Positions 46,038-54,441 of a DNA stretch of 64,000 nt are shown here, piece after piece. The position numbers were made by a program, and so were the translations under genes. The notes under the pieces are model-generated. The model worked only from the letters and a program-made list of their open reading frames with translations, had not been told where the DNA came from and made no database searches. The stretch is taken from the NCBI RefSeq assembly GCF_900102345.1, contig NZ_FNKB01000001.1:372001-436000 (forward strand), in the 5' to 3' direction. The stretch comes from Leucobacter chromiiresistens (GTDB lineage Bacteria > Actinomycetota > Actinomycetes > Actinomycetales > Microbacteriaceae). The stretch's first letter is position 1, and each line of letters opens with the position of its first letter.

Positions 46038-46652
46038 ATGGCCCGCCCCCGCAACCAGGAAGCCCGCAAGCGCGAACTCATCGCGGTCACGTCGCGGCTG
46101 CTCATCGAACGCGGGCAGGGCGGCGCGCGTCTCGTCGACATCGCTGAGGCCGCCTCGCTCACGCCGGCGGCGGTCAGCTACTACTACCCCGATCTCGCCG
46201 ACCTCTACGCCGACACGTACGAGACGGCGATCGCCGAATACTCGACGCGGCGTCGGGAGCATGTCGCGCACGTCGCTTCGCCCGTCGAGCGCCTCACCGA
46301 GTGCATCGCGCTCGGCGTACCCCGCACCGGCACGAGCTCGCACGCCGCCACCGTGCTGCTCATGGAGCTCTCGGCGCTCGCGCTCCGGCAGGAGCGCATC
46401 CTCGCCTCGGGCGTGGAGTTCGAGGCCGAGCAGCTCGACCTGTTCAGCGAGATCCTCGAATCGGGTGCCCGCGCGGGCGCGATGCGGCTGCAGTACGACG
46501 TTCTCGAGACCGCCCGGGCGATCCTCGCCGTCGAGGACGGGATCGCGATTCCGGTCACCGCGGGCCGCCTCCCGGCGGATGATGCGCTGCGCGTCTCCCT
46601 GTCGGTCGCGTCGTCGCTGACGGGCGCGAATCTGCTCGCGGGCCGCCCGTAG
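46038..46652 (+). CDS. TetR-family transcriptional regulator
   Basis: 204 residues. N-terminal HTH (about 8-55): RKRELIAVTSRLLIERGQGGARLVDIAEAASLTPAAVSYYYPDLADLY-like spacing, with the recognition helix TPAAVSYYY. C-terminal helical domain (about 75-195) resembles TetR_C with no known ligand. It is divergent from the nitrilase/APC permease operon across 100 bp and probably represses it. The gene converges with the zinc metallopeptidase gene across copy B of the 68-bp palindrome. Confidence 0.88.
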   Translation: MARPRNQEARKRELIAVTSRLLIERGQGGARLVDIAEAASLTPAAVSYYYPDLADLYADTYETAIAEYSTRRREHVAHVASPVERLTECIALGVPRTGTSSHAATVLLMELSALALRQERILASGVEFEAEQLDLFSEILESGARAGAMRLQYDVLETARAILAVEDGIAIPVTAGRLPADDALRVSLSVASSLTGANLLAGRP

Positions 46653-46795
46653 GGATCGCGGCTGCCCCGAGCCGCTCCGCCGCCGCGCCTCCGCTCCCCC
46701 TCTCCGCCGCTGCCCCGCTCTGCCGCTCCGCTCCCCCTCTCCGCCGCTGCCCCGCCCCGCCGCCCCGCTCCCCTCACCTTCCTCGCGTCCTCGCG

Positions 46796-46863
46796 AGCGG
46801 GGTCACTTTCGGAGGGAGTTGCAGCGGTCGCACACACCGACACACTCCGAAAGTGACCCCGCT
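46796..46863. repeat. 68-bp palindromic element, copy B
   Basis: Arms 46796-46819 and 46840-46863, two mismatches, 20-nt loop. The right arm is identical to copy A's. It occupies the 296-bp convergent gap between tetR and the metallopeptidase. A pyrimidine-rich tract upstream (about 46675-46785) and a GGAGCGGC-repeat tract downstream (about 46872-46925) mirror those of copy A. Confidence 0.9.
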
Positions 46864-46948
46864 CGCAGATTTGGAGCGGCGGAGCGGCAGAGCGGCGGAG
46901 CGGCGGGGCGGGGCGGGGCGGGGGCCGTTCAGCCCGCGAGCACGCCGC

Positions 46949-48493
46949 CTAGGAGCACTGACCGTCGTGCAGGGCTCGCGCGATCCGGTCGGTCTCCTCG
47001 GTCATCGTGTACTCGGGAGCCGTCTCCGATCGGCTCTGCAGCTCATCGAAATCGGCCCCGAAGAACAGCACCGCGTACGAGCTCGTGACGCCCTCCGTGA
47101 GCGTTCCGGTGATGGGCGGCCGCGGCGTTCCGCACGTGTCGAAGGTGACCGCGTGAGCGAGCTCGTGCTTCATGACGTCGATGAATGCGGGGCTCGAGAG
47201 ATTCTGCGGATACCCCGGCGCCGTGTCGTTGACGTAGATCACCGAGGGGTTGGCGGCGCAGAAACCGGCCTCCGCGATGCCGGTCGGATCCGACTCTATG
47301 CAGTACTGCCGCACCGCCGAGTAGTCGAAGCTCACCTCGCGCCCGAACTGGGCGGCGAGCAGCTGCGCGGCGCTCGCGTAACTGCCATCGGCGTCGGGCT
47401 GAGCCGCGAACCCCCGCGCGTACGTCTCGGGATCGCTGGCGAGCGGCGCGCCGTCGGGCCCCTCCGCCGGTGCGCGATCGCCGCTGTACTCGCGCACCTC
47501 GCCGTTCTCGTCGGTGATCTGCACCGTGACGTCGAGATCCTCACCCGCGGCGAATCTGCGCTCGATCTCCTCGACCTCCGTGACGTACGCCTGGATGCGG
47601 TCGTCGAGCTCGGCGGCGTCGGTGCTCATCGTCGATCCGGCGAATCGCAGTGCCGAGCGCAGGTCGGTCAGCTGGTACAGCAGCGCCGCGTAGTAGTCGG
47701 ATGAGACGCTCCGCCCGTTGGGCGTCATGTCGAAGATCGTGCCGTCCTCGGCGGCCTGCGAGTACGTGTCGAGGGTGCCGACGACGTACGTCTCCATCGC
47801 GTCCCAGCCCGGCCGCTCGTTCATCACGTACACGGTCGCGGCGGTGGACTGCCCGCTGATCGCGCCGTCGACCACCGAGCTGCCCCACTTCCCGAGCGCA
47901 TTGACGGCGGCGAACAGCAGTCCGACGACGATCCCCACGACCAGCAGGACCCCGAGCGCTACGAACAGCAGCGTCTTGCCGACGTTGATCTTGCGCGGCG
48001 CCGGCGGTGCGGCCGGGGGCGGGGACGGCAGGTGCGGGTGCTGCGGGTGCTGGTGCTGGTGCTGCGGGTGCTGCGGATGGGGAGCACCGGGAGCGTACTG
48101 CTGCAGGCCCTGATGCGTCGGCGGAAAGCCCGGCGGCTGGTTCGGGGAGCCGACGTGCTGGATTGAGGCGCCGCTGTGCTGGATCGGGTAACCCGGCTGC
48201 TGGTTCGGGACGCCGGGCGGCTGGACGGGGTGGCCGGGGTACCGATTCGGGACGCCGGGCGGCTGGGCGGGGTGGCCGAATGGCTGCTGGATCGGCTGGC
48301 CGGGCGGCTGCTGCGGGTACCCCTGCTGATGCGCGTGACCCGGCTGCTGCGGCCAGCCCTCCGGCTGCTGCGGGCTTCCGGGCCCCTGCGGGTACCCGGC
48401 TTGCTGCTGAGGTGGCTGCTGCTGCGGGGAACCGGGCTGCTGCTGCGCCTCCGGTTGCTGCGCAGGCGGCTCGGGCTGGCGCGACTCGGTCAT
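46949..48493 (-). CDS. Membrane-anchored zinc metallopeptidase with a Gln/Pro-rich N-terminus
   Basis: 514 residues from ATG 48493. Residues 1-166 are an extended Gln/Pro/Gly/His-rich cytoplasmic tail with PQQ- and QPPGVPN-type repeats; 174-197 form one membrane helix; the rest is extracellular. HELAH (443-447) is the HExxH zinc site and Glu467 in TLTEGVTSSY the likely third ligand, as in neutral zinc metallopeptidase-like (YpfJ-type) proteins. Cys449-454-region and terminal Cys could form a disulfide. The substrate is unknown; such proteins occur in actinobacterial envelopes. It converges with tetR. Confidence 0.82.
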   Translation of the reverse strand: MTESRQPEPPAQQPEAQQQPGSPQQQPPQQQAGYPQGPGSPQQPEGWPQQPGHAHQQGYPQQPPGQPIQQPFGHPAQPPGVPNRYPGHPVQPPGVPNQQPGYPIQHSGASIQHVGSPNQPPGFPPTHQGLQQYAPGAPHPQHPQHQHQHPQHPHLPSPPPAAPPAPRKINVGKTLLFVALGVLLVVGIVVGLLFAAVNALGKWGSSVVDGAISGQSTAATVYVMNERPGWDAMETYVVGTLDTYSQAAEDGTIFDMTPNGRSVSSDYYAALLYQLTDLRSALRFAGSTMSTDAAELDDRIQAYVTEVEEIERRFAAGEDLDVTVQITDENGEVREYSGDRAPAEGPDGAPLASDPETYARGFAAQPDADGSYASAAQLLAAQFGREVSFDYSAVRQYCIESDPTGIAEAGFCAANPSVIYVNDTAPGYPQNLSSPAFIDVMKHELAHAVTFDTCGTPRPPITGTLTEGVTSSYAVLFFGADFDELQSRSETAPEYTMTEETDRIARALHDGQCS

Positions 48494-48579
48494 GCATTCA
48501 CCATACTGAGTCGAACGTCCCGGTCGAGAGCGCGGTCCCACCCACGCACCTCCACACCCCGCACCCTCCCACTTTTGCG

Positions 48580-48647
48580 AGCCGGGTCACTTTCGGAGCG
48601 TGTCGCACCGAAAACCACCGCCGACACCCTCCCGAAGTGACCCCGCT
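48580..48647. repeat. 68-bp palindromic element, copy C
   Basis: Arms 48580-48603 and 48624-48647, four mismatches (the most diverged left arm), 20-nt loop. Located in the 450-bp gap between the metallopeptidase start and the ABC exporter stop, 87 bp upstream of the metallopeptidase start. No gene is visible in this gap, apart from copies C and D and a hexamer repeat. Confidence 0.88.
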
Positions 48648-48763
48648 GGTCGTGCGAGCGGAGAGAGGGGCGGTGTCGGTCAGGCAACGACGCGGATGGG
48701 CGAACGCCGATGGTCGCGGACACCGACTGACGCATCGCCGACGCACCCTGCCTCCGCCATCGG

Positions 48764-48831
48764 AGCGGGGTCACTTTGGGAGGGTGTCGCGCCTGAAACG
48801 GTCGCCCACACCCTCCCGAAGTGACCCCGCT
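48764..48831. repeat. 68-bp palindromic element, copy D
   Basis: Arms 48764-48787 and 48808-48831, with a single position not Watson-Crick (T opposite G, a wobble in RNA), 20-nt loop. Starts exactly 184 bp after copy C. Its right arm is identical to that of copy C. It lies 113 bp downstream of the ABC exporter stop. Confidence 0.92.
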
Positions 48832-48854
48832 CGCACAGGGGCTTCGGCACGGCC

Positions 48855-48897
48855 GCCGACGCGGACGCCGACGCAGACGCCGACGCGGACGCAGACA
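48855..48897. repeat. GACGCN hexamer repeat
   Basis: About seven consecutive GACGC-plus-one units, followed by GCC repeats to 48927, between copy D and the ABC exporter stop. It is low-complexity DNA prone to slippage; no function is evident. Confidence 0.7.
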
Positions 48898-48943
48898 CCG
48901 GCGCGGCGCGGCCGCCGCCGCCGCCGCACCCGCCGACTCCCCG

Positions 48944-50818
48944 CTACTGCTGCTGGGCGTAGAGCTCGGCGTAGGCGCCGCCCCGCTCGAGCAGCTGCTG
49001 GTGGGTGCCGTGCTCGAGGATGCGCCCCCCGCCGACCACGTAGATGCGGTCGGCGTCGACGATCGTCGAGAGGCGGTGGGCGATCGCGATGGTCGTGCGG
49101 CCGCTGCGGGCGTCTTCGAGGGCGTGCTGCACGATGCGCTCGTTGACGGTGTCGAGCGCGCTCGTCGCCTCGTCGAGCACGAGCACGCGGGGGTTCTTGA
49201 GCAGCACGCGCGCGATCGCGATCCGCTGCTTCTCGCCGCCCGAGAGGCGGTAGCCCCGCTCGCCCACGACGGTCTCGTAGCCGTCGGCGAAGCTCTCGAT
49301 GGTGTCGTGGATGTTCGCGAGGCGCGCCGCGGCCTGCACCTCGTGCAGCGAGGCGTCGGGCTTCGCGTACCGCAGGTTGGCGAGCACCGAGGCGTGGAAC
49401 AGGTAGGGCTCCTGCGTCACGACCCCGATGCGGTCCATGAGCGCCTCCTGTCGCAGCTCGCGCACATCGTCGTCGCCGTAGCGCACGGTGCCGGAGGAGG
49501 CGTCGTAGAGGCGGGGCACGAGCGAGCCGATGGTGGTCTTGCCCGATCCGGAGGCGCCGACGAAGGCCACGAACTCCCCCGGTTCCACGTGAAACGACAC
49601 GTCGTCGAGCGTCGGGCGATCGTCAGGGCCGGCGTCGGGGTAGCGGAACGAGACCGACTCGAACGCGATGCGACCGGCCCGGCCCGGGGCGTCGGACGGC
49701 TCGCGCGCATCGTCGGCGTCGACGATGGCGGGCCGCAGATCGAGGTACTCGAAGATGCGGGCGAACAGCGCCTGCGAGGTCTGCAGGTCGAGCGCGATGC
49801 GCATGAGGGCGACGAGCGGGAAGAGCAGGCGCGACTGCACCGTGGTGAAGGCCACGATCGTGCCCGCCGTGATGCCGGGGTCGAACCCCTCGCTCTGGCC
49901 TCGCGCGATGAGCCACCCCGAGACGAGGTAGACGATCGCGGGCACCGCCGAGAGGAACACCTGCACGAGCGCGAAGAACAGCTGCCCGCTCATCGTCTGC
50001 CGCACCTGCAGGTCGATCTGGTTGCGGTTCTCGGCCGAGTAGCGCTCGGTCTCGGCGCTCTGGCGCGAGTAGGTCTTCGCGAGCAGCACGCCCGAGATGG
50101 AGAGGGCCTCCTGCGTGATCGCGCTCATCTCGGACAGCGACTCCTGCGTGCGGCCGGCGATCTTCGCGCGGATCTGCCCGACGCGTCGCTGCGCGATCAC
50201 GAGCACGGGCATGACGACGACGGCGATGAGGGTGAGCTGCCAGCTGAGCAGCAGCATCGCCACGATGGCGGCGACGACCGTGACCGTGTTGCCGATGATG
50301 TTGGAGACGGTGTTCGTCAGCACGTTCGCGACGCCGCCGACGTCGTTCTGCAGGCGCGACTGGATCACGCCGGTCTTCGTGCGGGTGAAGAAGCCGAGTT
50401 CCATGGACTGCAGGTGGGAGAAGAGTCGCACTCTGAGGTCGCCCATCACGCGGTTGCCGACGCGCGCGGTGAAGAGGGTCTGCACGATCCCGAGCCCGGA
50501 GGAGATGACGAACACGGCGATCATCGCGCCGACGAGCCAGGCGAGCACGGTGAGGTGCGGCCCGCCGCCGTCGAGGGGGAACAGGCCGTCGTCGAAGATG
50601 CGCTGCGTGAGCAGCGGCGGCAGGATCGCGAGCGCGGCCGAGACCAGCACGAGCGCGACGATGACGACGAGCTGCGCGCGGTAGGGGCGGAACAGCGCGG
50701 CGATGCGGCGCCCGAGCCCCGGCACCGCGGGCGCGTCGCGGTTGAGCTTGCGCTGGAGTTCGGCGTCGCCGGCGGAGATGCGGGATCCCCGGCCGACCGG
50801 CCCGCCGCCCATGCTCAT
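48944..50818 (-). CDS. ABC exporter half-transporter (fused membrane and ATPase domains)
   Basis: 624 residues: six-helix ABC_membrane domain (about 40-330) with VGNRVMGDLRVRLFSHLQSMELGFFTRTKTG coupling segment, then an ATPase with Walker A GASGSGKT, Q-loop TQEPYLFHASVLANLRYA, signature LSGGEKQ and Walker B VLVLDEATSALD. It acts as a homodimer, or heterodimer with a partner not present here. MsbA/MdlB-like exporters move lipids, drugs or peptides outward; the substrate is unknown. ATG 50818 or 50812 begins it. It is divergent from the mevalonate operon. Confidence 0.92.
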   Translation of the reverse strand: MSMGGGPVGRGSRISAGDAELQRKLNRDAPAVPGLGRRIAALFRPYRAQLVVIVALVLVSAALAILPPLLTQRIFDDGLFPLDGGGPHLTVLAWLVGAMIAVFVISSGLGIVQTLFTARVGNRVMGDLRVRLFSHLQSMELGFFTRTKTGVIQSRLQNDVGGVANVLTNTVSNIIGNTVTVVAAIVAMLLLSWQLTLIAVVVMPVLVIAQRRVGQIRAKIAGRTQESLSEMSAITQEALSISGVLLAKTYSRQSAETERYSAENRNQIDLQVRQTMSGQLFFALVQVFLSAVPAIVYLVSGWLIARGQSEGFDPGITAGTIVAFTTVQSRLLFPLVALMRIALDLQTSQALFARIFEYLDLRPAIVDADDAREPSDAPGRAGRIAFESVSFRYPDAGPDDRPTLDDVSFHVEPGEFVAFVGASGSGKTTIGSLVPRLYDASSGTVRYGDDDVRELRQEALMDRIGVVTQEPYLFHASVLANLRYAKPDASLHEVQAAARLANIHDTIESFADGYETVVGERGYRLSGGEKQRIAIARVLLKNPRVLVLDEATSALDTVNERIVQHALEDARSGRTTIAIAHRLSTIVDADRIYVVGGGRILEHGTHQQLLERGGAYAELYAQQQ

Positions 50819-51275
50819 GCTTCACCCGCGCTCATGCTTCGGAGAATAGCGCGCCGCGGGGCGCTGCGGCGCCGTGTTCGCCGCAAGCGGTCGTCGGCGA
50901 CGCGCCGCACCGCTGTGCACCTCGACAGCCGCACCGCGCGCCTGCCCACTCGTGCGCACCCCCGGCACCGACCCGGCACCGCCCCCGCACCACGACCGCG
51001 CACCCCCCCTGCACCAGCCCCAGCGCAACACCCAGCGCACCCCCCTTGCGCAACCCCCACCGCGTCCGCCGACAGCGGATTTCGTCGCCGAACCTCCTTC
51101 TCATCGGGAGTTCCGCACTCCCCGCGGGCGCCGCCGGGAGGGTGCCCGGGTCGCATCTTCAGGCGGTTGCGAATACCCTAAGAGATCTGACGTGCAGGGG
51201 ACGGGGGTGTCCGGCCCCCTTCACGCGTGCCCGAGCGCGGATTTCGCTCCCGGGAGTCGACCGAAACGGATCCGA
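50819..51275. other. Long intergenic region upstream of the mevalonate operon
   Basis: 457 bp between divergent genes, no convincing protein. C-rich, CGCACC-like low-complexity DNA fills 50930-51060. Less skewed sequence at 51150-51260 is where the operon promoter should lie: TTGCGA at about 51165 and TAAGAG at about 51178 are weak candidates. I see no clear operator or riboswitch fold. Confidence 0.5.
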
Positions 51276-52367
51276 ATGTCCCAGACCCCCCGCGTGGAAC
51301 CGCACGATGTTCAGGCGTCCCCGGTTCCGGTTGCGGGCGGCCGCCGAGGGGCGGGGGCCGCGCACGCGAAGGCGATCCTCTTCGGCGAGCACGCCGTGGT
51401 CTACGGCGCCCCGGCGATCGCCATCCCCGTCGACAGCCTGACGGCGGAGGCGACGATCGAGCGCGGCGGCCCGGCGGGGCTCCGAATCGCCAGCTCCCTC
51501 TACACGGGGCCCGTCGACGGCGCGCCCGCGCGGCTCACCCCCGTGGTGACCGCGATCCGCGCGTCGCTGGAGCGCGCCGGCCTCGCCGATCTCGCGCGCA
51601 GCGAGGCGGGCGCGGCAGACGCAGGCGCAGGCGCGGTCGCCGACGGCGCGGCAGGCGCGAGCGCGGCAGACGCACCCGCGGTCGCCGACGGCGCGCTCGT
51701 CACCATCGCGAGCTCCATCCCGCACGAGCGCGGCCTCGGGTCGAGCGCGGCGGTCGCGGCGGCGATCGCGCGCGCGGCGTTCGACCTCGCCGGCGCGGAG
51801 CTCGACGGCGAGACGCTGTTCGACCTCATCCAGACGGCCGAGCGCGTCGCCCACGGCAAGCCGAGCGGCATCGACGCCCGCACGGTGGCGGCGACGGGCG
51901 CGATCCGGTTCACCCGCGGCGCGGTCGCGCCGATCCGCATCGGAGCGCCCCTGATTCTGGCGTTCGCAGACACCGGCCACCCCGGGTCGACGGCGCAGGC
52001 GGTGGGCTCGGTGCAGGCGCTCCGCGAGCGCGAGCCCGCATCCACCGACGCCCTGCTCTCCCGGCTGGCCGAGATCGCGGAGCACTCGATCGAGGATCTC
52101 GCGGCGGGCGACCGTGCCGCGGTCGGCGCCGCCATGAGCGAAGCTCACGCGATCCTGCACCGCGTGGGGGTCAGCTCGGATCACCTCGACGCCATCGTGG
52201 CCGCGGCCTGCGCTGCGGGCGCGAGCGGGGCGAAGCTCACCGGCGGGGGGCTCGGCGGCTGCGTCATCGCGGTCGCGAGCTCGACGGCGCACGCCGAGCA
52301 GATCGGCGCCGCCATGCGCGACGCCGGCGCCGAACGCACCTGGACAGTGGAGGTTCCCGCCGCATGA
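51276..52367 (+). CDS. mvk: Mevalonate kinase
   Basis: 363 residues; phosphorylates mevalonate to mevalonate-5-phosphate with ATP. GHMP motifs: AKAILFGEHAVVYGAPAIAIP (motif 1), SIPHERGLGSSAAVAAAIARA (ATP-binding motif 2, about 150) and GAKLTGGGLGGCVIAV (motif 3). An Ala/Gly/Asp-rich run of about 30 residues (110-140) precedes motif 2 and is longer than usual, from repetitive DNA. ATG 51276 has only GGA nearby, so translation may start weakly. First gene of the mevalonate operon; the next gene overlaps by ATGA. Confidence 0.94.
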   Translation: MSQTPRVEPHDVQASPVPVAGGRRGAGAAHAKAILFGEHAVVYGAPAIAIPVDSLTAEATIERGGPAGLRIASSLYTGPVDGAPARLTPVVTAIRASLERAGLADLARSEAGAADAGAGAVADGAAGASAADAPAVADGALVTIASSIPHERGLGSSAAVAAAIARAAFDLAGAELDGETLFDLIQTAERVAHGKPSGIDARTVAATGAIRFTRGAVAPIRIGAPLILAFADTGHPGSTAQAVGSVQALREREPASTDALLSRLAEIAEHSIEDLAAGDRAAVGAAMSEAHAILHRVGVSSDHLDAIVAAACAAGASGAKLTGGGLGGCVIAVASSTAHAEQIGAAMRDAGAERTWTVEVPAA

Positions 52368-53350
52368 CGACCGCAACCGCTCGGGCGTTCCCGAACATCG
52401 CCCTCGTGAAGTACTGGGGCAAGCAGGACGAGGATCTCATCCTGCCCGTCGCGGGCAGCCTGTCGCTGACGCTCGACGCGTTCGCGACGACCACCACCGT
52501 CGCGCTCGATGCGGGCGCCCGCTCCGACGCGTTCGCCCTGAACGGCGCCGAGGCGAGCGACGATGCGACGCGGCGCGTCACCCGGTTCCTCGACCGGGTG
52601 CGCGAGCTCGCGGGTTCGGAGGCGCGCGCCGTTGTCACCTCCACCAACGAGGCTCCGACGGGTGCGGGGCTCGCGTCGTCGGCGTCGGGGTTCGCGGCGC
52701 TCGCGACCGCGGCGGCCGCAGCGTACGGGCTCGACCTGGATCGCCGCGACCTCAGCCGTCTGGCGCGCCGCGGGTCGGGCTCGGCATCGCGCAGCCTCGT
52801 CGACGGCCTCGCCGTCTGGCACGCTGGCGACGACGCGCACTCGTACGCGGAGGGGGTCTCGGGCCCCGACATGCGGATGGTGATCGTCACCGTCGATACG
52901 GCGCAGAAGGCGGTGTCGAGTCGCGCCGCGATGCGCCGCTCCGCACTCACGTCCCCCTTCTTCCCCGCCTGGATCTCGTCGACCGAGGAGTCGCTCGCCG
53001 CGATGCTCGAGGCCTGCGCGGCCGACGACTTCACGCGGGTGGGCCGCATCACGGAGTCGCATGCGCTGCGCATGCACGCGGTGATCCAGTCGTGCGATCC
53101 GCCGATCAGGTATCTCGCCCCGACGAGCGTCGCCGTCTTCGACGCGGTCGTCGCGCTGCGCGATCAGGGTCTCGAGGCGTATGCGACGGCCGACGCGGGG
53201 CCGAACGTCGCCGTGATCGTGCGACCGGATCAGGCGGAGGATCTGCGTGATGCGCTGCAGGGCTTCGGCTCGGTGCGGCTCGTCGGCGCGGGCGCCGGCG
53301 CGCAGCTGGTCGCCCCCGACTCGGCGGCCCCGGCGGGGGCGACCGCATGA
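52364..53350 (+). CDS. mvaD: Diphosphomevalonate decarboxylase
   Basis: 328 residues; converts mevalonate-5-diphosphate to IPP with ATP, phosphate and CO2 release. NIALVKYWGK (11-20) is the hallmark N-terminal motif; TSTNEAPTGAGLASSASGFAALA is the GHMP P-loop with the Ser-rich catalytic part; RGSGSASRS follows. Start ATG 52364 overlaps the mvk stop, and its own stop overlaps mvaK2, giving tight coupling. The last about 15 residues are Ala/Pro-rich and not conserved. Confidence 0.95.
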   Translation: MTTATARAFPNIALVKYWGKQDEDLILPVAGSLSLTLDAFATTTTVALDAGARSDAFALNGAEASDDATRRVTRFLDRVRELAGSEARAVVTSTNEAPTGAGLASSASGFAALATAAAAAYGLDLDRRDLSRLARRGSGSASRSLVDGLAVWHAGDDAHSYAEGVSGPDMRMVIVTVDTAQKAVSSRAAMRRSALTSPFFPAWISSTEESLAAMLEACAADDFTRVGRITESHALRMHAVIQSCDPPIRYLAPTSVAVFDAVVALRDQGLEAYATADAGPNVAVIVRPDQAEDLRDALQGFGSVRLVGAGAGAQLVAPDSAAPAGATA

Positions 53351-54441
53351 TCGAGCAGCGCGCGCCGGGCAAGCTCTACATCGCCGGCGAGTACGCCGTC
53401 GTCGATCCGGGGCAGCCCGCCGTCATCGTCGCGGTCGACCGGTACATCACGGTGCAGCTGAGCGAGGGATCGCAGGTCGGCCGCGTGCGCTCGAGCGCGT
53501 ACGGCCGCTCGCCCCTCGTGTGGGTGCGCGACGACGCGAGCGACCGCATCGTGCTCGAGCACCAGCCCTACGACTACGTGTTCGCCGCGATCACCGCGGT
53601 CGAGCAGTTGCGCTCCGAGCGCAGCCTGCCCCCGCGCTACTACGATCTCGACATCAGCAGCGAGCTCGACGACGTGAGCGGGCGCAAGTTCGGCCTCGGC
53701 TCGTCGGCGGCGGTGACGGTCGCGGTCGTCGCCGCGCTCGACGAGTTCTACGGGCTCGGCCTCGGCGAGCTCGAGCGCTTCAAGCTCGCCCTGCTCGCCA
53801 CCATCGAGGTCGCCCCGACGGCGTCGGGCGGCGATCTGGCGGCGAGCACCTTCGGCGGGTGGATCCGCTACGCCTCCCCTGACCGCGGTGCGCTGCGCGC
53901 GCACCGGGCCGCGCACGGCGTGTCGGCGACGCTCGCCGCGCGGCAGGAGTGGGCGGGCAGCGGCGTCACGCGCCTCGCGCATCCCGATGCGCTGCAGCTG
54001 CTCGTGGGCTGGACGGGCTCCCCGGCATCGACCGAGCGCCTCGTGGAGCAGGTGCGCACCTCCGAGAGCCGCACCCCGCTGCAGCCGTATCCGACGTTCA
54101 TCGCCGACAGCCGCGCCTGCGTCGACGCGCTGGTCGACGCGTTCGCCCGCGGCGGCGCGGGGGCTCCGGAGGTGCTGGGGCGGGCGCGCCGGGTGCTGCA
54201 GCGCCTGGGCGCATCGTCGGGCATCACAATCGAGACGCCGCAGCTGCGGGATCTCTGCGACATCGCGGAGCGCCACGGTGCGGGCGGCAAGCCCTCGGGC
54301 GCGGGCGGCGGCGACTGCGGCATCGTGCTCGCGGATGCGGATCTCGCGACCGAACCGATTCTGCGCGAGTGGGAGGCCAACGACATCCGGCGCCTCAGCC
54401 TCGCCCCGCACCCCGCGTCGGGAGGCGTCGATGCATTCTGA
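53347..54441 (+). CDS. mvaK2: Phosphomevalonate kinase (GHMP type)
   Basis: 364 residues; adds the second phosphate to mevalonate-5-phosphate. GHMP motifs: APGKLYIAGEYAVVDPGQPAV (N-terminal), KFGLGSSAAVTVAVVAAL (ATP loop, about 115-132) and KPSGAGGGDCGIVL (C-terminal). Region TIEVAPTASGGDLAASTFGGWI is diagnostic for phosphomevalonate kinase versus other GHMP kinases. It overlaps mvaD by ATGA and fni by 11 bp. Confidence 0.95.
   Translation: MIEQRAPGKLYIAGEYAVVDPGQPAVIVAVDRYITVQLSEGSQVGRVRSSAYGRSPLVWVRDDASDRIVLEHQPYDYVFAAITAVEQLRSERSLPPRYYDLDISSELDDVSGRKFGLGSSAAVTVAVVAALDEFYGLGLGELERFKLALLATIEVAPTASGGDLAASTFGGWIRYASPDRGALRAHRAAHGVSATLAARQEWAGSGVTRLAHPDALQLLVGWTGSPASTERLVEQVRTSESRTPLQPYPTFIADSRACVDALVDAFARGGAGAPEVLGRARRVLQRLGASSGITIETPQLRDLCDIAERHGAGGKPSGAGGGDCGIVLADADLATEPILREWEANDIRRLSLAPHPASGGVDAF

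Noticed and set aside
43501..48831. Palindrome family as a CRISPR array
   Set aside because: Copies are far apart (0.2-3.3 kb), each is itself a 68-bp hairpin, spacing is irregular and no cas gene is present.
43501..48831. 68-bp palindromes as ordinary rho-independent terminators
   Set aside because: No T-tracts, strict 68-bp length, high conservation among copies and presence upstream of gene starts argue against a simple terminator role, although 3'-end processing stays possible.
50819..51275. Protein genes in the gap before mvk
   Set aside because: Frames are short, Pro/Arg/Cys-rich and lack Shine-Dalgarno sites; the DNA is low-complexity.
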